From Ga0077530 sp035565975 (GTDB lineage: Bacteria; Pseudomonadota; Alphaproteobacteria; Rhizobiales; Hyphomicrobiaceae), in assembly GCA_035565975.1 (NCBI GenBank), contig DATMRT010000060.1:1-64000 (forward strand): 64,000 nucleotides of DNA, given 5' to 3'. A model generated the notes under the pieces. The model did not search any database, was not told where the DNA came from, and saw nothing but the letters and a program-made list of their open reading frames with translations. The translations under genes were made by a program, and so were the position numbers. This document shows positions 8,480 to 17,575 of the stretch, in pieces. Within the stretch, counting starts at the first letter, position 1. Every line of letters starts with the position of its first letter.

Positions 8480-8767
8480 TCAGCTGCACATCTGCACGAG
8501 ACGCCAGCGCACGACCCTGCACCTCTCGCGCCCGCGCTTGTCGGTGTTGCACTCGCGGATCGGCTCACGCCGATAGGAGCAATAAACACCGGGGGCGGGG
8601 AATCCTTCATAGCCGCGCCGCGGGCGCTTGCTTTCGGATCGCCACTCCTCATACGGCTGATCCCAAAGGCGTTGGGCCTGGGCCGGCTTGCTGGCCGTAA
8701 CGAATGCGGCGCCAACACCTAGCAGCAATCCACCGGCACCAATGATGCAAGTAAGCTTGTTAGGCAT
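8480..8767 (-). CDS. Small secreted basic protein, unknown
   Basis: A 95-residue protein with a signal peptide: positively charged start, the hydrophobic run IIGAGGLLLGVGAAFV and a probable cut after PAQA. The mature part is short, rich in arginine, tyrosine and tryptophan, and holds three cysteines (CSYRREPIRECNTD, QMCS), suggesting a periplasmic disulfide. No family recognised. The signal peptide is the main reason to prefer this strand over the overlapping plus-strand frame. Ends 28 bases from the convergent DLH gene. Confidence 0.65.
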   Translation of the reverse strand: MPNKLTCIIGAGGLLLGVGAAFVTASKPAQAQRLWDQPYEEWRSESKRPRRGYEGFPAPGVYCSYRREPIRECNTDKRGRERCRVVRWRLVQMCS

Positions 8768-8873
8768 GGCAACGCACTCATGTTGATCGACTTGGCGGCC
8801 GTACCAGCACAGCCGCCCCCGCGGTAACGCTCCTGGCGAAATTCGGGTTCCAGTTCCTCTCCAGCGGGGCTTG

Positions 8874-10868
8874 CTAGCCGATCAGCTTCTGCGCGGTCTC
8901 TGCGACGCGCTCGGGCGTCAGGCCGAAGTGCACGAAGAGCTTGCCCGCGGGCGCCGAGGCGCCGAAATCCGAAAGGCCGACGAATGCATCGTCCGGCCGC
9001 AGCCACTCGCGCCAGCCCTGCTCGATGGCCGCTTCGATGGCGACGCGCGGTGCTCCGCCCAGCACGGCCTGGCGGTAGGCCGCCGGCTGCTTCCGGAAAA
9101 GCTCGAATGACGGTACCGAGACGACCGCCGCCTTGAGGCCCTTCGCCGCCAGCAGGTCCGCGGCCTTCACGGCAACGCCGACCTCCGAGCCGGTCGCGAT
9201 CAGCGTGACCGCGCGCTTGCCGTCCGCCTCGCGCAGGACGTAGCCGCCTTTGGCGCAGGCATTCTCGCCGATTGGGCCTTTGCGCAGGTTCGGCACGTTC
9301 TGCCGCGTCAGCGCAAGCACGGACGGCGTCTCGGTAGACGCCGCCGCCAGAGCCCAGCATTCCGCCGTCTCGACGCCATCAGCGGGGCGGAAGACGTTGA
9401 GATTGGGAATCGCGCGCAGCGCCGCCAGATGCTCGATCGGCTGATGGGTCGGGCCGTCCTCGCCGAGCCCGATCGAATCGTGCGTGAAGACGTAGACGAC
9501 CTGCTTGCGCATGAGCGCCGCAAGCCGGATCGAGGGCCGGCAATAGTCCGAGAAGACGAGGAACGTGCCGCCGTACGGAATGAGCCCGCCGTAGAGCGCC
9601 ATGCCGTTCATGGCCGCGGCCATGCCGTGCTCGCGTATGCCGTAGTAGAGATAGCTTCCCGAGAAGTCGCCCTTCACGATCGGCTTCTGGCTCTTGGCCT
9701 TGGTGTTGTTGGAGCCCGTCAGGTCTGCCGAGCCGCCGATCAGCGCAGGTTGCACGGCGACCAACGCCTCCAAAGCGCGCTCCGACCACACGCGCGTCGC
9801 CCGCTCGGCCGTCTCCGCCGCTGCCGCTTCGCGCAAGTTCATCACAGCCGCATCGACGTCCGCCGACCGCGCGGCCGCAGGATGCTCGAAAGCCTCGCGA
9901 TCGCGCGCGTCGAGCTTCTGCCAGCGCGCCTCCCACGCTTCGCGCGCCGCTCGCCCGCGCGATCCCGCCGCGCGCCAAGCTTGCAGGATCTCCGCCGGCA
10001 CCTCGAACGGCGCACTCTTCCAGCCGAGCTTCTCGCGCGTGCCGGCGATCTCTTCCGCGCCGAGCGGCGAGCCGTGGGTCGAGGCCGTGCCTGCCTTCTT
10101 CGGCGCGCCGTAGCCGATCACGGTCTTGCAGGCGATCAACCAGGGCTTGCTCTCGTCCGCGCGCGCCGTCGCCAGCGCCTTGCGCACGGCGTCCATGTCG
10201 TGCCCGTCGATCGCAAGCGTGTTCCAGCCGGCGGCCTTGAAGCGCCCGATCTGGTCGTCGCTTGTCGAAAGCGTCGTCGGTCCGTCGATGGAGATGCCGT
10301 TGTCGTCGAACAGCACGATGAGCCGGCCGAGCCCGAGGTGTCCCGCGAGTGTGATCGCCTCCTGCGAGATGCCCTCCATGAGGCAACCATCACCGGCGAT
10401 GACGTAGGTGCGGTTGTCGAACAGCTCGCCGTGGCGCGCATTCCAGATGCGCTCCGCAATCGCCATGCCGACCGCGTTGCCGAGCCCCTGGCCGAGCGGC
10501 CCCGTGGTGGTCTCGATGCCCTCGGCGTGGCCATACTCGGGATGGCCTGCGGTCTTCGATCCGAGCTGGCGGAAGTTCTTGATCTCCTCGATCGTCATGC
10601 CCGGATAGCCGGTGAGATAAAGGAGGGCATAGAGCAGCATCGAGCCATGCCCGGCCGAGAGTACGAAGCGGTCGCGCGCGGGCCAGCGCGGTGCAGCGGC
10701 GTCGAACTTCAGCACTTCGCTGAACAACACCGTCGCCACGTCCGCCATGCCCATGGGCATGCCGGGATGGCCCGATTTCGCTGCCTCGACGGCATCCATG
10801 GCCAGCGCCCGGATGGCGTTCGCCATCTCGCGGGTCGCGAGCGCGGCGCCCTTCGCCTTGTCAGTCAT
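8874..10868 (-). CDS. tkt: Transketolase
   Basis: Thiamine-diphosphate enzyme of the pentose phosphate or Calvin pathways that moves two-carbon ketol units between sugars. The 664 residues are the usual length. The N-terminal SGHPGMPMG and HGSMLLYALLYL, the ThDP-binding GDGCLMEGISQEA through DDNGISIDG, and the GYGAPKKAGTASTHGSPLG loop are all present. The central domain contains GIREHGMAAAMNG with the catalytic glutamate and FTHDSIGLGEDGPTHQP. No gap or fapB-like gene follows, so this copy stands alone; the next upstream gene on the strand is an unrelated TIM barrel 114 bases away. Confidence 0.97.
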   Translation of the reverse strand: MTDKAKGAALATREMANAIRALAMDAVEAAKSGHPGMPMGMADVATVLFSEVLKFDAAAPRWPARDRFVLSAGHGSMLLYALLYLTGYPGMTIEEIKNFRQLGSKTAGHPEYGHAEGIETTTGPLGQGLGNAVGMAIAERIWNARHGELFDNRTYVIAGDGCLMEGISQEAITLAGHLGLGRLIVLFDDNGISIDGPTTLSTSDDQIGRFKAAGWNTLAIDGHDMDAVRKALATARADESKPWLIACKTVIGYGAPKKAGTASTHGSPLGAEEIAGTREKLGWKSAPFEVPAEILQAWRAAGSRGRAAREAWEARWQKLDARDREAFEHPAAARSADVDAAVMNLREAAAAETAERATRVWSERALEALVAVQPALIGGSADLTGSNNTKAKSQKPIVKGDFSGSYLYYGIREHGMAAAMNGMALYGGLIPYGGTFLVFSDYCRPSIRLAALMRKQVVYVFTHDSIGLGEDGPTHQPIEHLAALRAIPNLNVFRPADGVETAECWALAAASTETPSVLALTRQNVPNLRKGPIGENACAKGGYVLREADGKRAVTLIATGSEVGVAVKAADLLAAKGLKAAVVSVPSFELFRKQPAAYRQAVLGGAPRVAIEAAIEQGWREWLRPDDAFVGLSDFGASAPAGKLFVHFGLTPERVAETAQKLIG

Positions 10869-10982
10869 GCGCGCAGTCCCTGCTCGTCGTGGCCCCTAAA
10901 TCTCTACGGAGAAGCGGGGAGATGGCGCACAATTAGCGGCGCGGGGGGCGGGCGTCCACCTTCCTTAGAGGGCTTATCCCGA

Positions 10983-11828
10983 TCATGCCGTCGCAGCCGC
11001 GGCCAGCGCCCGCAGCCGGGTCAGTGAACGCTGTGTCCCCCCGACGGGATCGTCGGCCATGTGAGTCTCGACAGAGAGGGTCAGCCCGCGCCCCGATGCC
11101 GCGGCAAGACAGGCCTCGATGAAGGGCCCATAGGGGATGTCGCCTTCACCAACGGCGACATGACGACGCCCGGCACCGATCGAGAAGTCCTTGAAATGCA
11201 TGTGATCGACGAACGGCATTAGCGCCACCATGCGCTCCGCATCCGGAACGATGCCTTTGGCGTAGATATTGCCGATGTCGAGGAGGGCCTTGAGCCGCGG
11301 ATGCCGGCGCACCTGCATGACGGCCATCAGATCCACCTCGTCCTGGATATTGCACACGGGCTCGTTCTCGATGTGGAGGACGAGATCCTCGCGCTCGGCC
11401 ACGGCCAGAAGCTCGTCGAGCGCCGGTTCGAGATCCGAAATCCGGAACCCGTCATAGGTCAGGAAGGAAAAAATTCGGATCGTGCGGGTGCCGAGCCGAT
11501 GCGCAGCGTCGGCCGCCAACCGGGCAATGTCGCCGAGCGTGCGCGAGCCGATCTCGAAGCCGAACTGATCGCCCAACCGAGCGGCAGCCCGGCCCGGTGC
11601 CGCCCACTTGAGCAGCGGCGATGCCAGCCCGACGATCCTGATCCCGGCATCGGCAATCTGGCGGGCCGCATCCTTCTGTTCATCCGGTGACAGCGAGAGG
11701 AAATTGCGCCCGTCGATCGAGCGCATCTCGAGCGCTTCGACGCCGTTCGCCTGAGCGAACGCGATCGTCTCGGCCAGCGGCAGCTTCAGCTCGTCGTTGA
11801 CGAACGCGATGGTGTGGCGAGCGGTCAT
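10983..11828 (-). CDS. Xylose isomerase-like TIM barrel protein
   Basis: A 281-residue protein of the AP-endonuclease 2/xylose isomerase-like fold, which includes sugar-phosphate isomerases, epimerases and IolE-type dehydratases. Metal-ligand positions are visible as LHIENEP, ALLDIGNIY, DHMHFKDF and SVETH, in the usual order around the barrel. This makes a divalent-metal isomerase or epimerase likely, but the substrate cannot be read. The start is close to a GGCTACC/GGTAGCC inverted repeat shared with the divergent VIT gene. Confidence 0.85.
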   Translation of the reverse strand: MTARHTIAFVNDELKLPLAETIAFAQANGVEALEMRSIDGRNFLSLSPDEQKDAARQIADAGIRIVGLASPLLKWAAPGRAAARLGDQFGFEIGSRTLGDIARLAADAAHRLGTRTIRIFSFLTYDGFRISDLEPALDELLAVAEREDLVLHIENEPVCNIQDEVDLMAVMQVRRHPRLKALLDIGNIYAKGIVPDAERMVALMPFVDHMHFKDFSIGAGRRHVAVGEGDIPYGPFIEACLAAASGRGLTLSVETHMADDPVGGTQRSLTRLRALAAAATA

Positions 11829-11851
11829 TGCTGTAGCCTCACATCATTATC

Positions 11852-11879
11852 GGCTACCTCTTTCCATCATGTGGTAGCC
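11852..11879. promoter_or_regulatory. Inverted repeat between divergent genes
   Basis: GGCTACC (11852-11858) and GGTAGCC (11873-11879) form perfect seven-base arms with a 14-base spacer; a third TGTAGCC lies at 11832-11838. The region separates two divergent starts by only 85 bases, so it could be a shared operator. Confidence 0.45.
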
Positions 11880-11913
11880 ATTTCTCATCTGAAACGAATA
11901 CGATCGAGATGTC

Positions 11914-12645
11914 ATGAAATTAGAGCACGAGCACGATATCGCGGCCATACGTGCCCGGCTGGCCGATAGTAACCACCCCAACTATTTGCGCGACTGGATC
12001 TACGGCGGGATCGATGGTGCGGTCACGACGTTCGCCATCATCGCCGGCGTCGTCGGCGCGGGCCTTCAGCCGCATATCATCATTGTTCTCGGCCTCGCCA
12101 ACCTCCTCGCCGATGGCTTCTCCATGGCCGCCAGCAACTACCTCGGCACCCGGGCAGAGCGCGACGAAGTCGAGAAGCTCACGGAAATGGAGCAGCGCCA
12201 TATCAAGCTGGCGCCGGAGGGCGAGCGCTCGGAGATCCGCGAGATCCTTCGCAGCAAAGGGCTCGAAGGGAAGGTCCTGGACGAGGCCGTGCAGGCCATT
12301 ACCTCCAATCCCCGCACTTGGGTCAATGTGATGCTGGCTGAGGAGCATGGCGTATCGCGCCAGCAGCGATCGCCGCTCATGTCTGCGGCCAGCACCTTCG
12401 CCGCTTTCGCCATCTGCGGCGCTGTCCCCCTAGCTCCCTTCGTAATCGGTGGTGATGCCGCCTTTCATTGGGCCTCGATCCTCGTCGGCATAACCTTTTT
12501 CGCTATCGGCGCTGCCAAGAGCCTTTGGTCGCTGGCGCCCTGGTGGCGAGCTGGCCTTGAAACACTGGCGGTGGGGGCGAGCGCCGCTGCGCTGGCCTAT
12601 GGCGTGGGGCACCTGCTGCAGGGTTTTGCGCCCGGCTTTCCGTAG
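11914..12645 (+). CDS. VIT/CCC1-family metal transporter
   Basis: A 243-residue membrane protein of the vacuolar iron transporter family, which moves Fe(II) or Mn(II) by proton exchange. The diagnostic first helix YGGIDGAVTTFAIIAGVVGAG and the GFSMAASNYLGTRAERD segment are present. They are followed by the cytoplasmic glutamate-rich metal-binding region (ERDEVEKLTEMEQRHI to about residue 140), then three hydrophobic helices. Likely role: export or storage control of iron or manganese at the inner membrane. Ends three bases before the convergent PfkB kinase gene. Confidence 0.93.
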   Translation: MKLEHEHDIAAIRARLADSNHPNYLRDWIYGGIDGAVTTFAIIAGVVGAGLQPHIIIVLGLANLLADGFSMAASNYLGTRAERDEVEKLTEMEQRHIKLAPEGERSEIREILRSKGLEGKVLDEAVQAITSNPRTWVNVMLAEEHGVSRQQRSPLMSAASTFAAFAICGAVPLAPFVIGGDAAFHWASILVGITFFAIGAAKSLWSLAPWWRAGLETLAVGASAAALAYGVGHLLQGFAPGFP

Positions 12646-12648
12646 CCC

Positions 12649-13563
12649 TCAGCCGTCGTGAAGCGCGATAAAGAGCTCGAGCTCGCTGCGCGTCGGCAGG
12701 CCCGCGCGACTGCCGAGACGGGTACACTTCAATGCCGCCACCGCCGTCGCCCGACGTACATTGGCCTCGATCGCCATTCCCTCGGCGACCCCAAGGGCAA
12801 AGGCACCATGAAAGGCGTCGCCCGCCCCCGTCGTGTCGACGACATCGACCTGAAAAGCCGGCTGGTGGCCGGTCCGACCGCCGCGCTCTGCCCAGAGATA
12901 GCCGCGTGCCCCGAGCGTAACGCCGGCATGGCGCGGGCCGTGACGCAGGACTTGCTGGAGAGCGTCGGCATCGCTCATACCGCGCGCGAACTCGTGAAGC
13001 GATGGCGCTGAGAATACTGCGTAATCGACGAGTCCGAGAAGCTCAGGCAGGGCCTCGCGGCCGCCGAGATCGGCATCGAGCACGGTCGGCACGCCCTCGC
13101 GCCGCGCCCGCGTCAGCACGACCCGGACCGCCTCGAGCCAGCGCAGGTCGCAAAGGACGGCCTTGGCCTCGCCGATCCGCTCGATGGGCAGCCAGCTCGT
13201 CCCGGCAGGGATCGAAGTGTCGCGCTGCGTGATGATCATGCGCTCGCCCTGGCTGTCGACGATCACCGCCGACGTCGACGAGCGCGCTTCCTCGAAGGCG
13301 TGTACGTAGCGGATGTCCACCTTCTCGGCCTTGAGGCCGTTGCGGATCGCGACACCGGCCTGGTCGTCGCCGACGCGCGACCAGAGCTCCGCCCGGGCGC
13401 CGAGCCGCGCCGCCGCAACCGAGGCATTGGCAGCCATGCCGCCGCCCACCTCGATGTGCTCCAGCGCGCGAATCTTCGTCGGTTCGGGCGGAAAGCTCTC
13501 GATCCGGTAGATCCGGTCGAGTGCGGCATGTCCGACGCAGATGAGGGAAACCGGCACTGCCAT
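12649..13563 (-). CDS. PfkB-family sugar kinase, sulfofructose-kinase-like
   Basis: A 304-residue ribokinase-fold enzyme. The N-terminal substrate lid contains EVGGGMAANASVAAARLGA. The anion hole and catalytic base are in DTTGAGDAFHGAF (about residue 245). Over most of its length it resembles E. coli YihV as I recall it: DRIYRIE, SSTSAVIVDSQGER, CDLRW and the C-terminal VAALKCTRLGSRAGLPT. The YihV sulfonate-binding Lys27 and Arg138 align with Lys30 and the Arg of DLRW here, but Asn109 is a threonine. With no sulfoglycolysis partner nearby, a generic ketose or sugar-acid kinase is the safer call. Confidence 0.88.
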   Translation of the reverse strand: MAVPVSLICVGHAALDRIYRIESFPPEPTKIRALEHIEVGGGMAANASVAAARLGARAELWSRVGDDQAGVAIRNGLKAEKVDIRYVHAFEEARSSTSAVIVDSQGERMIITQRDTSIPAGTSWLPIERIGEAKAVLCDLRWLEAVRVVLTRARREGVPTVLDADLGGREALPELLGLVDYAVFSAPSLHEFARGMSDADALQQVLRHGPRHAGVTLGARGYLWAERGGRTGHQPAFQVDVVDTTGAGDAFHGAFALGVAEGMAIEANVRRATAVAALKCTRLGSRAGLPTRSELELFIALHDG

Positions 13564-13951
13564 TGGGCATTCCGCATATCAGGGCACGAGCGGCCGAGGA
13601 GACGTCACCGGAACTGGGATTCGCGACGAGAACTGAATTTCCGAATCGATTCCGGCATTTCGACGATTGCCGGCAGGGCAAAAGCGCACGCCACCGCTCT
13701 CACTAGGGCACCAGCCGCACGTCCGAACCGCCGCACAAAACAATCATATCAAGCATAACGCGTGCGACAAGCCGTGGCCAGTGCGCACATAAGACCGACA
13801 AAGAACCGCTAAAAAATCGTTTTACACAGTACCGCGCGCCGATGTCCCAGGACAAGGGCAGCCAAATCGTGCTTCTAAGGCACAAAAGGATGCCCTGGGG
13901 GGAACAAGCGTTCCGGGGTCGGCAATCGAACACCCGGAGGCTTCCGTCGTT
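13564..13951. other. 388-base intergenic region, divergent promoters
   Basis: Separates the PfkB kinase (minus) from the desaturase (plus). I see no convincing gene. An AT-rich patch (CTAAAAAATCGTTTTACACA near 13810) may hold a promoter. A small GGAAC-AAGC-GTTCC hairpin lies at 13901-13914, and the desaturase Shine-Dalgarno GGAGG is at 13936-13940. Confidence 0.5.
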
Positions 13952-15058
13952 TTGTCCAATTCAGAGATGTCTGCGGCTGTTATTTCGATGACTCCGCGGA
14001 ACGGCAAGGTCGATACTGCTGCGCTGAAGGCGGAAGCCAGGCGGCTGGCGGTTCATTGTGCGAAGTACCGCGGCGCCGACATGCGGCGTGCTGTCATCCA
14101 GCTTCTCACGACGACGGTACCCTTCATCGCTCTGCTCGTGGCGATGTGGGCGAGCGTCGATCGCGCGTACTGGCTAACCGTGCTTCTGGCCATCCCCGCA
14201 TCTGGCCTCCTGGTCCGCTTTTTCATCATCCAGCACGACTGCGGACATGGCTCGTTCCTTCGTTCGGCGCGCGCCAACGATGTGCTTGGTCGGCTGATCA
14301 GCGTCCTGACGATGACGCCCTACGGCCTGTGGCGGCGCGTCCATGCCAGGCACCATGCAACCTCGGGTAATCTCGACCGCCGCGGGTATGGGGACATCGA
14401 GACGCTCACGCTCGCTGAGTACCGCGCCCTGTCACCCTTGCGGCGCCTGCGCTATCGCGTCTACCGCCATCCACTTTTCCTCTTCCCGATCGGTGTGCCC
14501 TTCTTCTTCGTTGTCCTGCAGCGCACGCCCTGGGGACATCCGCTGGAGCCCAGCGAAGGCTGGCGCAGTGTTGTCGGCCTCAACATCGCGATGGTCGCCT
14601 TCTATGGCCTGATTGGCGCTGCCATCGGCTATGCGACGCTCGCGTGGATCGTCGCGCCGATGATCCTGATGGCGTCGGCCCTCGGCGGGTGGCTGTTCTT
14701 CATCCAGCACCAGTTCGAGGATGGTCACTGGGATGCGAGCGAGGAGTGGGATTTCCAAGTCGCGGCGATCCGCGGCTCGTCGTACTACGTGCTGCCGAAA
14801 CCGCTCGAATGGTTCACCGGCAACATTGGCCTTCACCACATCCATCACCTGAACAGCGTCATTCCGAACTACCGCTTGCACGATTGCCTCGCGGGCTCGC
14901 CCGAGTTTCAGGCCATGAACCGCGTCACGTTCTGGGAGAGCCTGAAATGCGCGCGGCTCGCCGTCTGGGACGAGGCGCAGCGCCGGCTGCTCACCTTTCG
15001 CGAGGCCCACGCCGCGATGGCCCGGGATGCAACTTTCGGTCCGGCCCCGACGGCGTGA
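13952..15058 (+). CDS. Membrane fatty acid desaturase
   Basis: A 368-residue di-iron desaturase of the acyl-lipid type. All three histidine boxes are present: HDCGH (about residue 92), HARHH (about 131) and HHIHH (about 309). Four or more hydrophobic helices surround them. The pattern matches delta-12/omega-6-type (DesA) enzymes; regiospecificity cannot be read. It would adjust membrane fluidity. The start is TTG 13952, with GGAGG ending 11 bases before it; the alternative ATG at 13967 is too far from that site. Standing alone on its strand, it is followed 132 bases later by the CDF gene. Confidence 0.92.
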   Translation: MSNSEMSAAVISMTPRNGKVDTAALKAEARRLAVHCAKYRGADMRRAVIQLLTTTVPFIALLVAMWASVDRAYWLTVLLAIPASGLLVRFFIIQHDCGHGSFLRSARANDVLGRLISVLTMTPYGLWRRVHARHHATSGNLDRRGYGDIETLTLAEYRALSPLRRLRYRVYRHPLFLFPIGVPFFFVVLQRTPWGHPLEPSEGWRSVVGLNIAMVAFYGLIGAAIGYATLAWIVAPMILMASALGGWLFFIQHQFEDGHWDASEEWDFQVAAIRGSSYYVLPKPLEWFTGNIGLHHIHHLNSVIPNYRLHDCLAGSPEFQAMNRVTFWESLKCARLAVWDEAQRRLLTFREAHAAMARDATFGPAPTA

Positions 15059-15190
15059 TATCACGCCATCGCCAACCATTTGCAAATACTGGCAAAAGTC
15101 GATTGGCTGGTTGATTTCGCGCGCACTTGCGTGTTGAACGGGCGGAACACATTCCGCCTGCGCGCGCCTCCACATTTCAAGCCGAGCACG

Positions 15191-16090
15191 ATGTCCACGA
15201 TCGAAATCCGCACCGGCAGGATGGCCATTGCGAGCATCGCCGTCGCGTGCGCGGTGCTGGGCATCAAGTATCTCGCCTACTGGACGACCGGAAGTGTCGC
15301 GCTCTATTCCGATGCACTCGAAAGCATCGTGAATGTCGTGACGGCGGTGGTCGCCTTCATGGCCGTCCGCATCAGTGCGCGACCGGCGGACCGGCGCCAT
15401 CAGTTCGGGCACCACAAGGCCGAATATTTCTCTGCCGTCATCGAAGGCGTGCTCATCATCGTCGCCGCGCTACTGATCCTGCACGCGGCCTGGCAAGCCT
15501 TTCGCGCGCCGCGCCTGCCGTCGGAACCGTGGCTCGGCCTGGCAATCAGCGGCGTGGCCACGGCCATCAATGCGGCTTGGTGGCTGGCGCTCATCACCTA
15601 CGGGCGACGCTGGCGCTCGCCCGCGCTCGTCGCGGATGGATGGCACCTCTTCTCGGACGTCGCGACGTCGGTCGGTGTGATCGTCGGTCTGACGCTCGCC
15701 GTTCTGACGGGATGGGCGATACTCGACCCGCTGATGGCGGCGCTCGTTGCAATCAACATCCTCGTCGCCGGCTGGCGAGTCATCAGCTCGTCTGTCAGCG
15801 GACTCATGGACGAAGCCGTCGACGGTGAGATCGGCCGCCGCATCCGGGCTGTCATCTCCGAGAGCGCGGAGGGTGCCATCGAAGCGCACGACATCCGTAC
15901 GCGCACGGCGGGCCGCGCGACATTCATCGACTTCCATCTGGTGGTGCCGGGCAAGATGTCGGTCGCTGACGCGCACCGCATCTGCGATCGTATCGAACGC
16001 GCGCTGGAAGCTGAAATCGCCGGCGCCGAGGTGGTGATTCACATCGAGCCGGAAGGCGAGGCCCAGCATCGCGGCGTACTGGTCGTTTAG
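15191..16090 (+). CDS. Cation diffusion facilitator family transporter
   Basis: A 299-residue proton/metal antiporter of the CDF family with six hydrophobic segments and a cytoplasmic C-terminal domain (SAEGAIEAHDIRTRTAG to HIEPEGEA). The TM5 site is canonical (ADGWHLFSDVATS, His and Asp). The TM2 site reads YSDALESIVNV, that is E-x3-N where zinc exporters have H/D-x3-D, so the metal is uncertain. A histidine-rich loop (RRHQFGHHKAEYFS) is present. ATG 15191 was chosen because homology starts there. The preceding 132 bases hold no gene, only a TTTGCAAA palindrome near 15080. Confidence 0.9.
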   Translation: MSTIEIRTGRMAIASIAVACAVLGIKYLAYWTTGSVALYSDALESIVNVVTAVVAFMAVRISARPADRRHQFGHHKAEYFSAVIEGVLIIVAALLILHAAWQAFRAPRLPSEPWLGLAISGVATAINAAWWLALITYGRRWRSPALVADGWHLFSDVATSVGVIVGLTLAVLTGWAILDPLMAALVAINILVAGWRVISSSVSGLMDEAVDGEIGRRIRAVISESAEGAIEAHDIRTRTAGRATFIDFHLVVPGKMSVADAHRICDRIERALEAEIAGAEVVIHIEPEGEAQHRGVLVV

Positions 16091-16093
16091 GTT

Positions 16094-16124
16094 CCCTTCT
16101 CCCCGCGCTCACGGGGATGAAGGG
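16094..16124. repeat. REP-like palindrome, copy 1
   Basis: Imperfect palindrome CCCTTCTCCCCG...CGGGGATGAAGGG between the convergent CDF and pyk genes. The same CTTCTCCCCG/CGGGGAGAAG core recurs near 41.05 and 60.12 kb. It probably doubles as a terminator. Confidence 0.7.
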
Positions 16125-16129
16125 CTGCT

Positions 16130-17575
16130 TCACACCGAGAGCGACGTCGCCTCTCCGTGCTCGTTCACATGGGCGATACGCACCATGTTGGTCGTGCCCG
16201 GCGAGCCGAGCGGCACGCCTGCCGTAATGATGACGCCGCCGCCCGCGCGCACAAACCCTTCCTCGAAGGCGATGCGGCAGGCCTTCTTGACCATGTCGGC
16301 GAGGTTCTCCGGATCGCTCGTCAGGACGCAGTGCACGCCCCAGACGGCCGCGAGCCGGCGCGCCGTCGCCACGACCGGCGTCAACCCGATGACGGGAAGT
16401 CCCGGCCGCTCGCGCGCGACGCGCAGTGCCGTCGAGCCCGTCGCCGTGAAGCAGATGATCGCCGAGAGCTTGAGCGTATCGGCGACGGCGTGCGTCGCAG
16501 CGGCAATGGCGTCGGCCGCGGTCGGCTGCGGCGGCGTACTCGTCGCGTGGACCAGCACGTCGTAGGTCGGATCCGCCTCGGCCTCGATGGCGATGCGGTC
16601 CATCATGCCGATGGCCTCGATGGGATACTTGCCGACCGCCGACTCGGCCGAGAGCATGATGGCATCGGCACCGTCGAAGACCGCCGTCGCCACGTCCGAC
16701 ACCTCGGCGCGGGTCGGGACCGGTGCGCTGATCATGCTTTCGAGCATCTGCGTCGCGATCACGACCGGTTTGCCGGCCGCGCGCGCCTTGCGCGTGATCT
16801 GCTTTTGCAGGCCGGGCACGCGCTCGACCGGCATCTCGACCCCGAGATCGCCGCGCGCAACCATCAGCGCATCCGACTGCGCGATGATCTGATCGAGATC
16901 GGCGATCGCCGAGGGCTTCTCGATCTTGGACATGATGGCCGCGCCCTGGCCGATCATCCGGCGGGCCAGGGCCACGTCCTCGCCGCGCTGCACGAACGAG
17001 AGGCCGACCCAGTCCACGCCGAGCTTCAGGACGAAGTCGAGATCAGCCTTGTCCTTGTCGGTCAAAGGGTTGATAGGCAGGATCGTGTCGGGCATCGAAA
17101 TACCCTTACGGCTCGCGAGCGGGCCGCCGACGATCACTTCCGCGGCGATGCGCGAGGGCGCGACGTCTGTGACGCGCATCCTGATCTTGCCATCGTCGAG
17201 CAGGAGCGTATGCCCCGTCTCCACACCATCGAAGATCTGGGGATGGGGGAGGAAGACGCGCTGGTCGTCACCCTCCTGCTCCTGCGTATCGAAGATGTAG
17301 GTCTGCCCGCTCTTGAGCTCCACACGGTCGCCCGCGAGTTTTCCCACCCGGAACTTCGGCCCTTGAAGGTCCGCGAGAATGCCGATCGGGCGGCCGTGCT
17401 TCGCTTCGGCCGCGCGCACAGCAGCATGGAGCCCGCGCACCATGTCGAAGCTCGAATGGCTCATGTTGATGCGGAAGACGTCGACACCCGCGAGGAAATA
17501 GCTCTCGATCACCTCGGGCGCCGACGATGCCGGCCCCAGCGTCGCGAGAATCTTGACTCTCCGGTTTCGTCTCAT
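16130..17575 (-). CDS. pyk: Pyruvate kinase
   Basis: Converts phosphoenolpyruvate and ADP to pyruvate and ATP. The 481 residues carry KILATLGPASS, the FRINMSHSS strand, LADLQGPKFRVG, and the catalytic segment IMSKIEKPSA with the active-site lysine. MVARGDLGVEMP and the signature around VVIATQMLESM follow, with the regulatory C domain after. Its ATG overlaps the stop of the upstream DUF1036 gene (ATGA, 17572-17575), and a glycerate kinase gene lies before that. The operon could convert glycerate via 2-phosphoglycerate and enolase to pyruvate, like the ttuD/ttuE pair of tartrate operons. Confidence 0.97.
   Translation of the reverse strand: MRRNRRVKILATLGPASSAPEVIESYFLAGVDVFRINMSHSSFDMVRGLHAAVRAAEAKHGRPIGILADLQGPKFRVGKLAGDRVELKSGQTYIFDTQEQEGDDQRVFLPHPQIFDGVETGHTLLLDDGKIRMRVTDVAPSRIAAEVIVGGPLASRKGISMPDTILPINPLTDKDKADLDFVLKLGVDWVGLSFVQRGEDVALARRMIGQGAAIMSKIEKPSAIADLDQIIAQSDALMVARGDLGVEMPVERVPGLQKQITRKARAAGKPVVIATQMLESMISAPVPTRAEVSDVATAVFDGADAIMLSAESAVGKYPIEAIGMMDRIAIEAEADPTYDVLVHATSTPPQPTAADAIAAATHAVADTLKLSAIICFTATGSTALRVARERPGLPVIGLTPVVATARRLAAVWGVHCVLTSDPENLADMVKKACRIAFEEGFVRAGGGVIITAGVPLGSPGTTNMVRIAHVNEHGEATSLSV

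Noticed and set aside
9429..11027. 532-codon plus-strand frame over tkt
   Set aside because: Transketolase on the minus strand explains the coding bias completely.
12649..13563. Sulfoglycolysis locus
   Set aside because: Only the kinase resembles YihV. No YihS, YihT, YihU or sulfoquinovosidase homologue is present in the window.
15132..15149. Sixth regulon site (TGTT...AACA) before the CDF gene
   Set aside because: The spacing is TGTT-N10-AACA rather than N8, and the inner bases do not match TTCC/GGAA.
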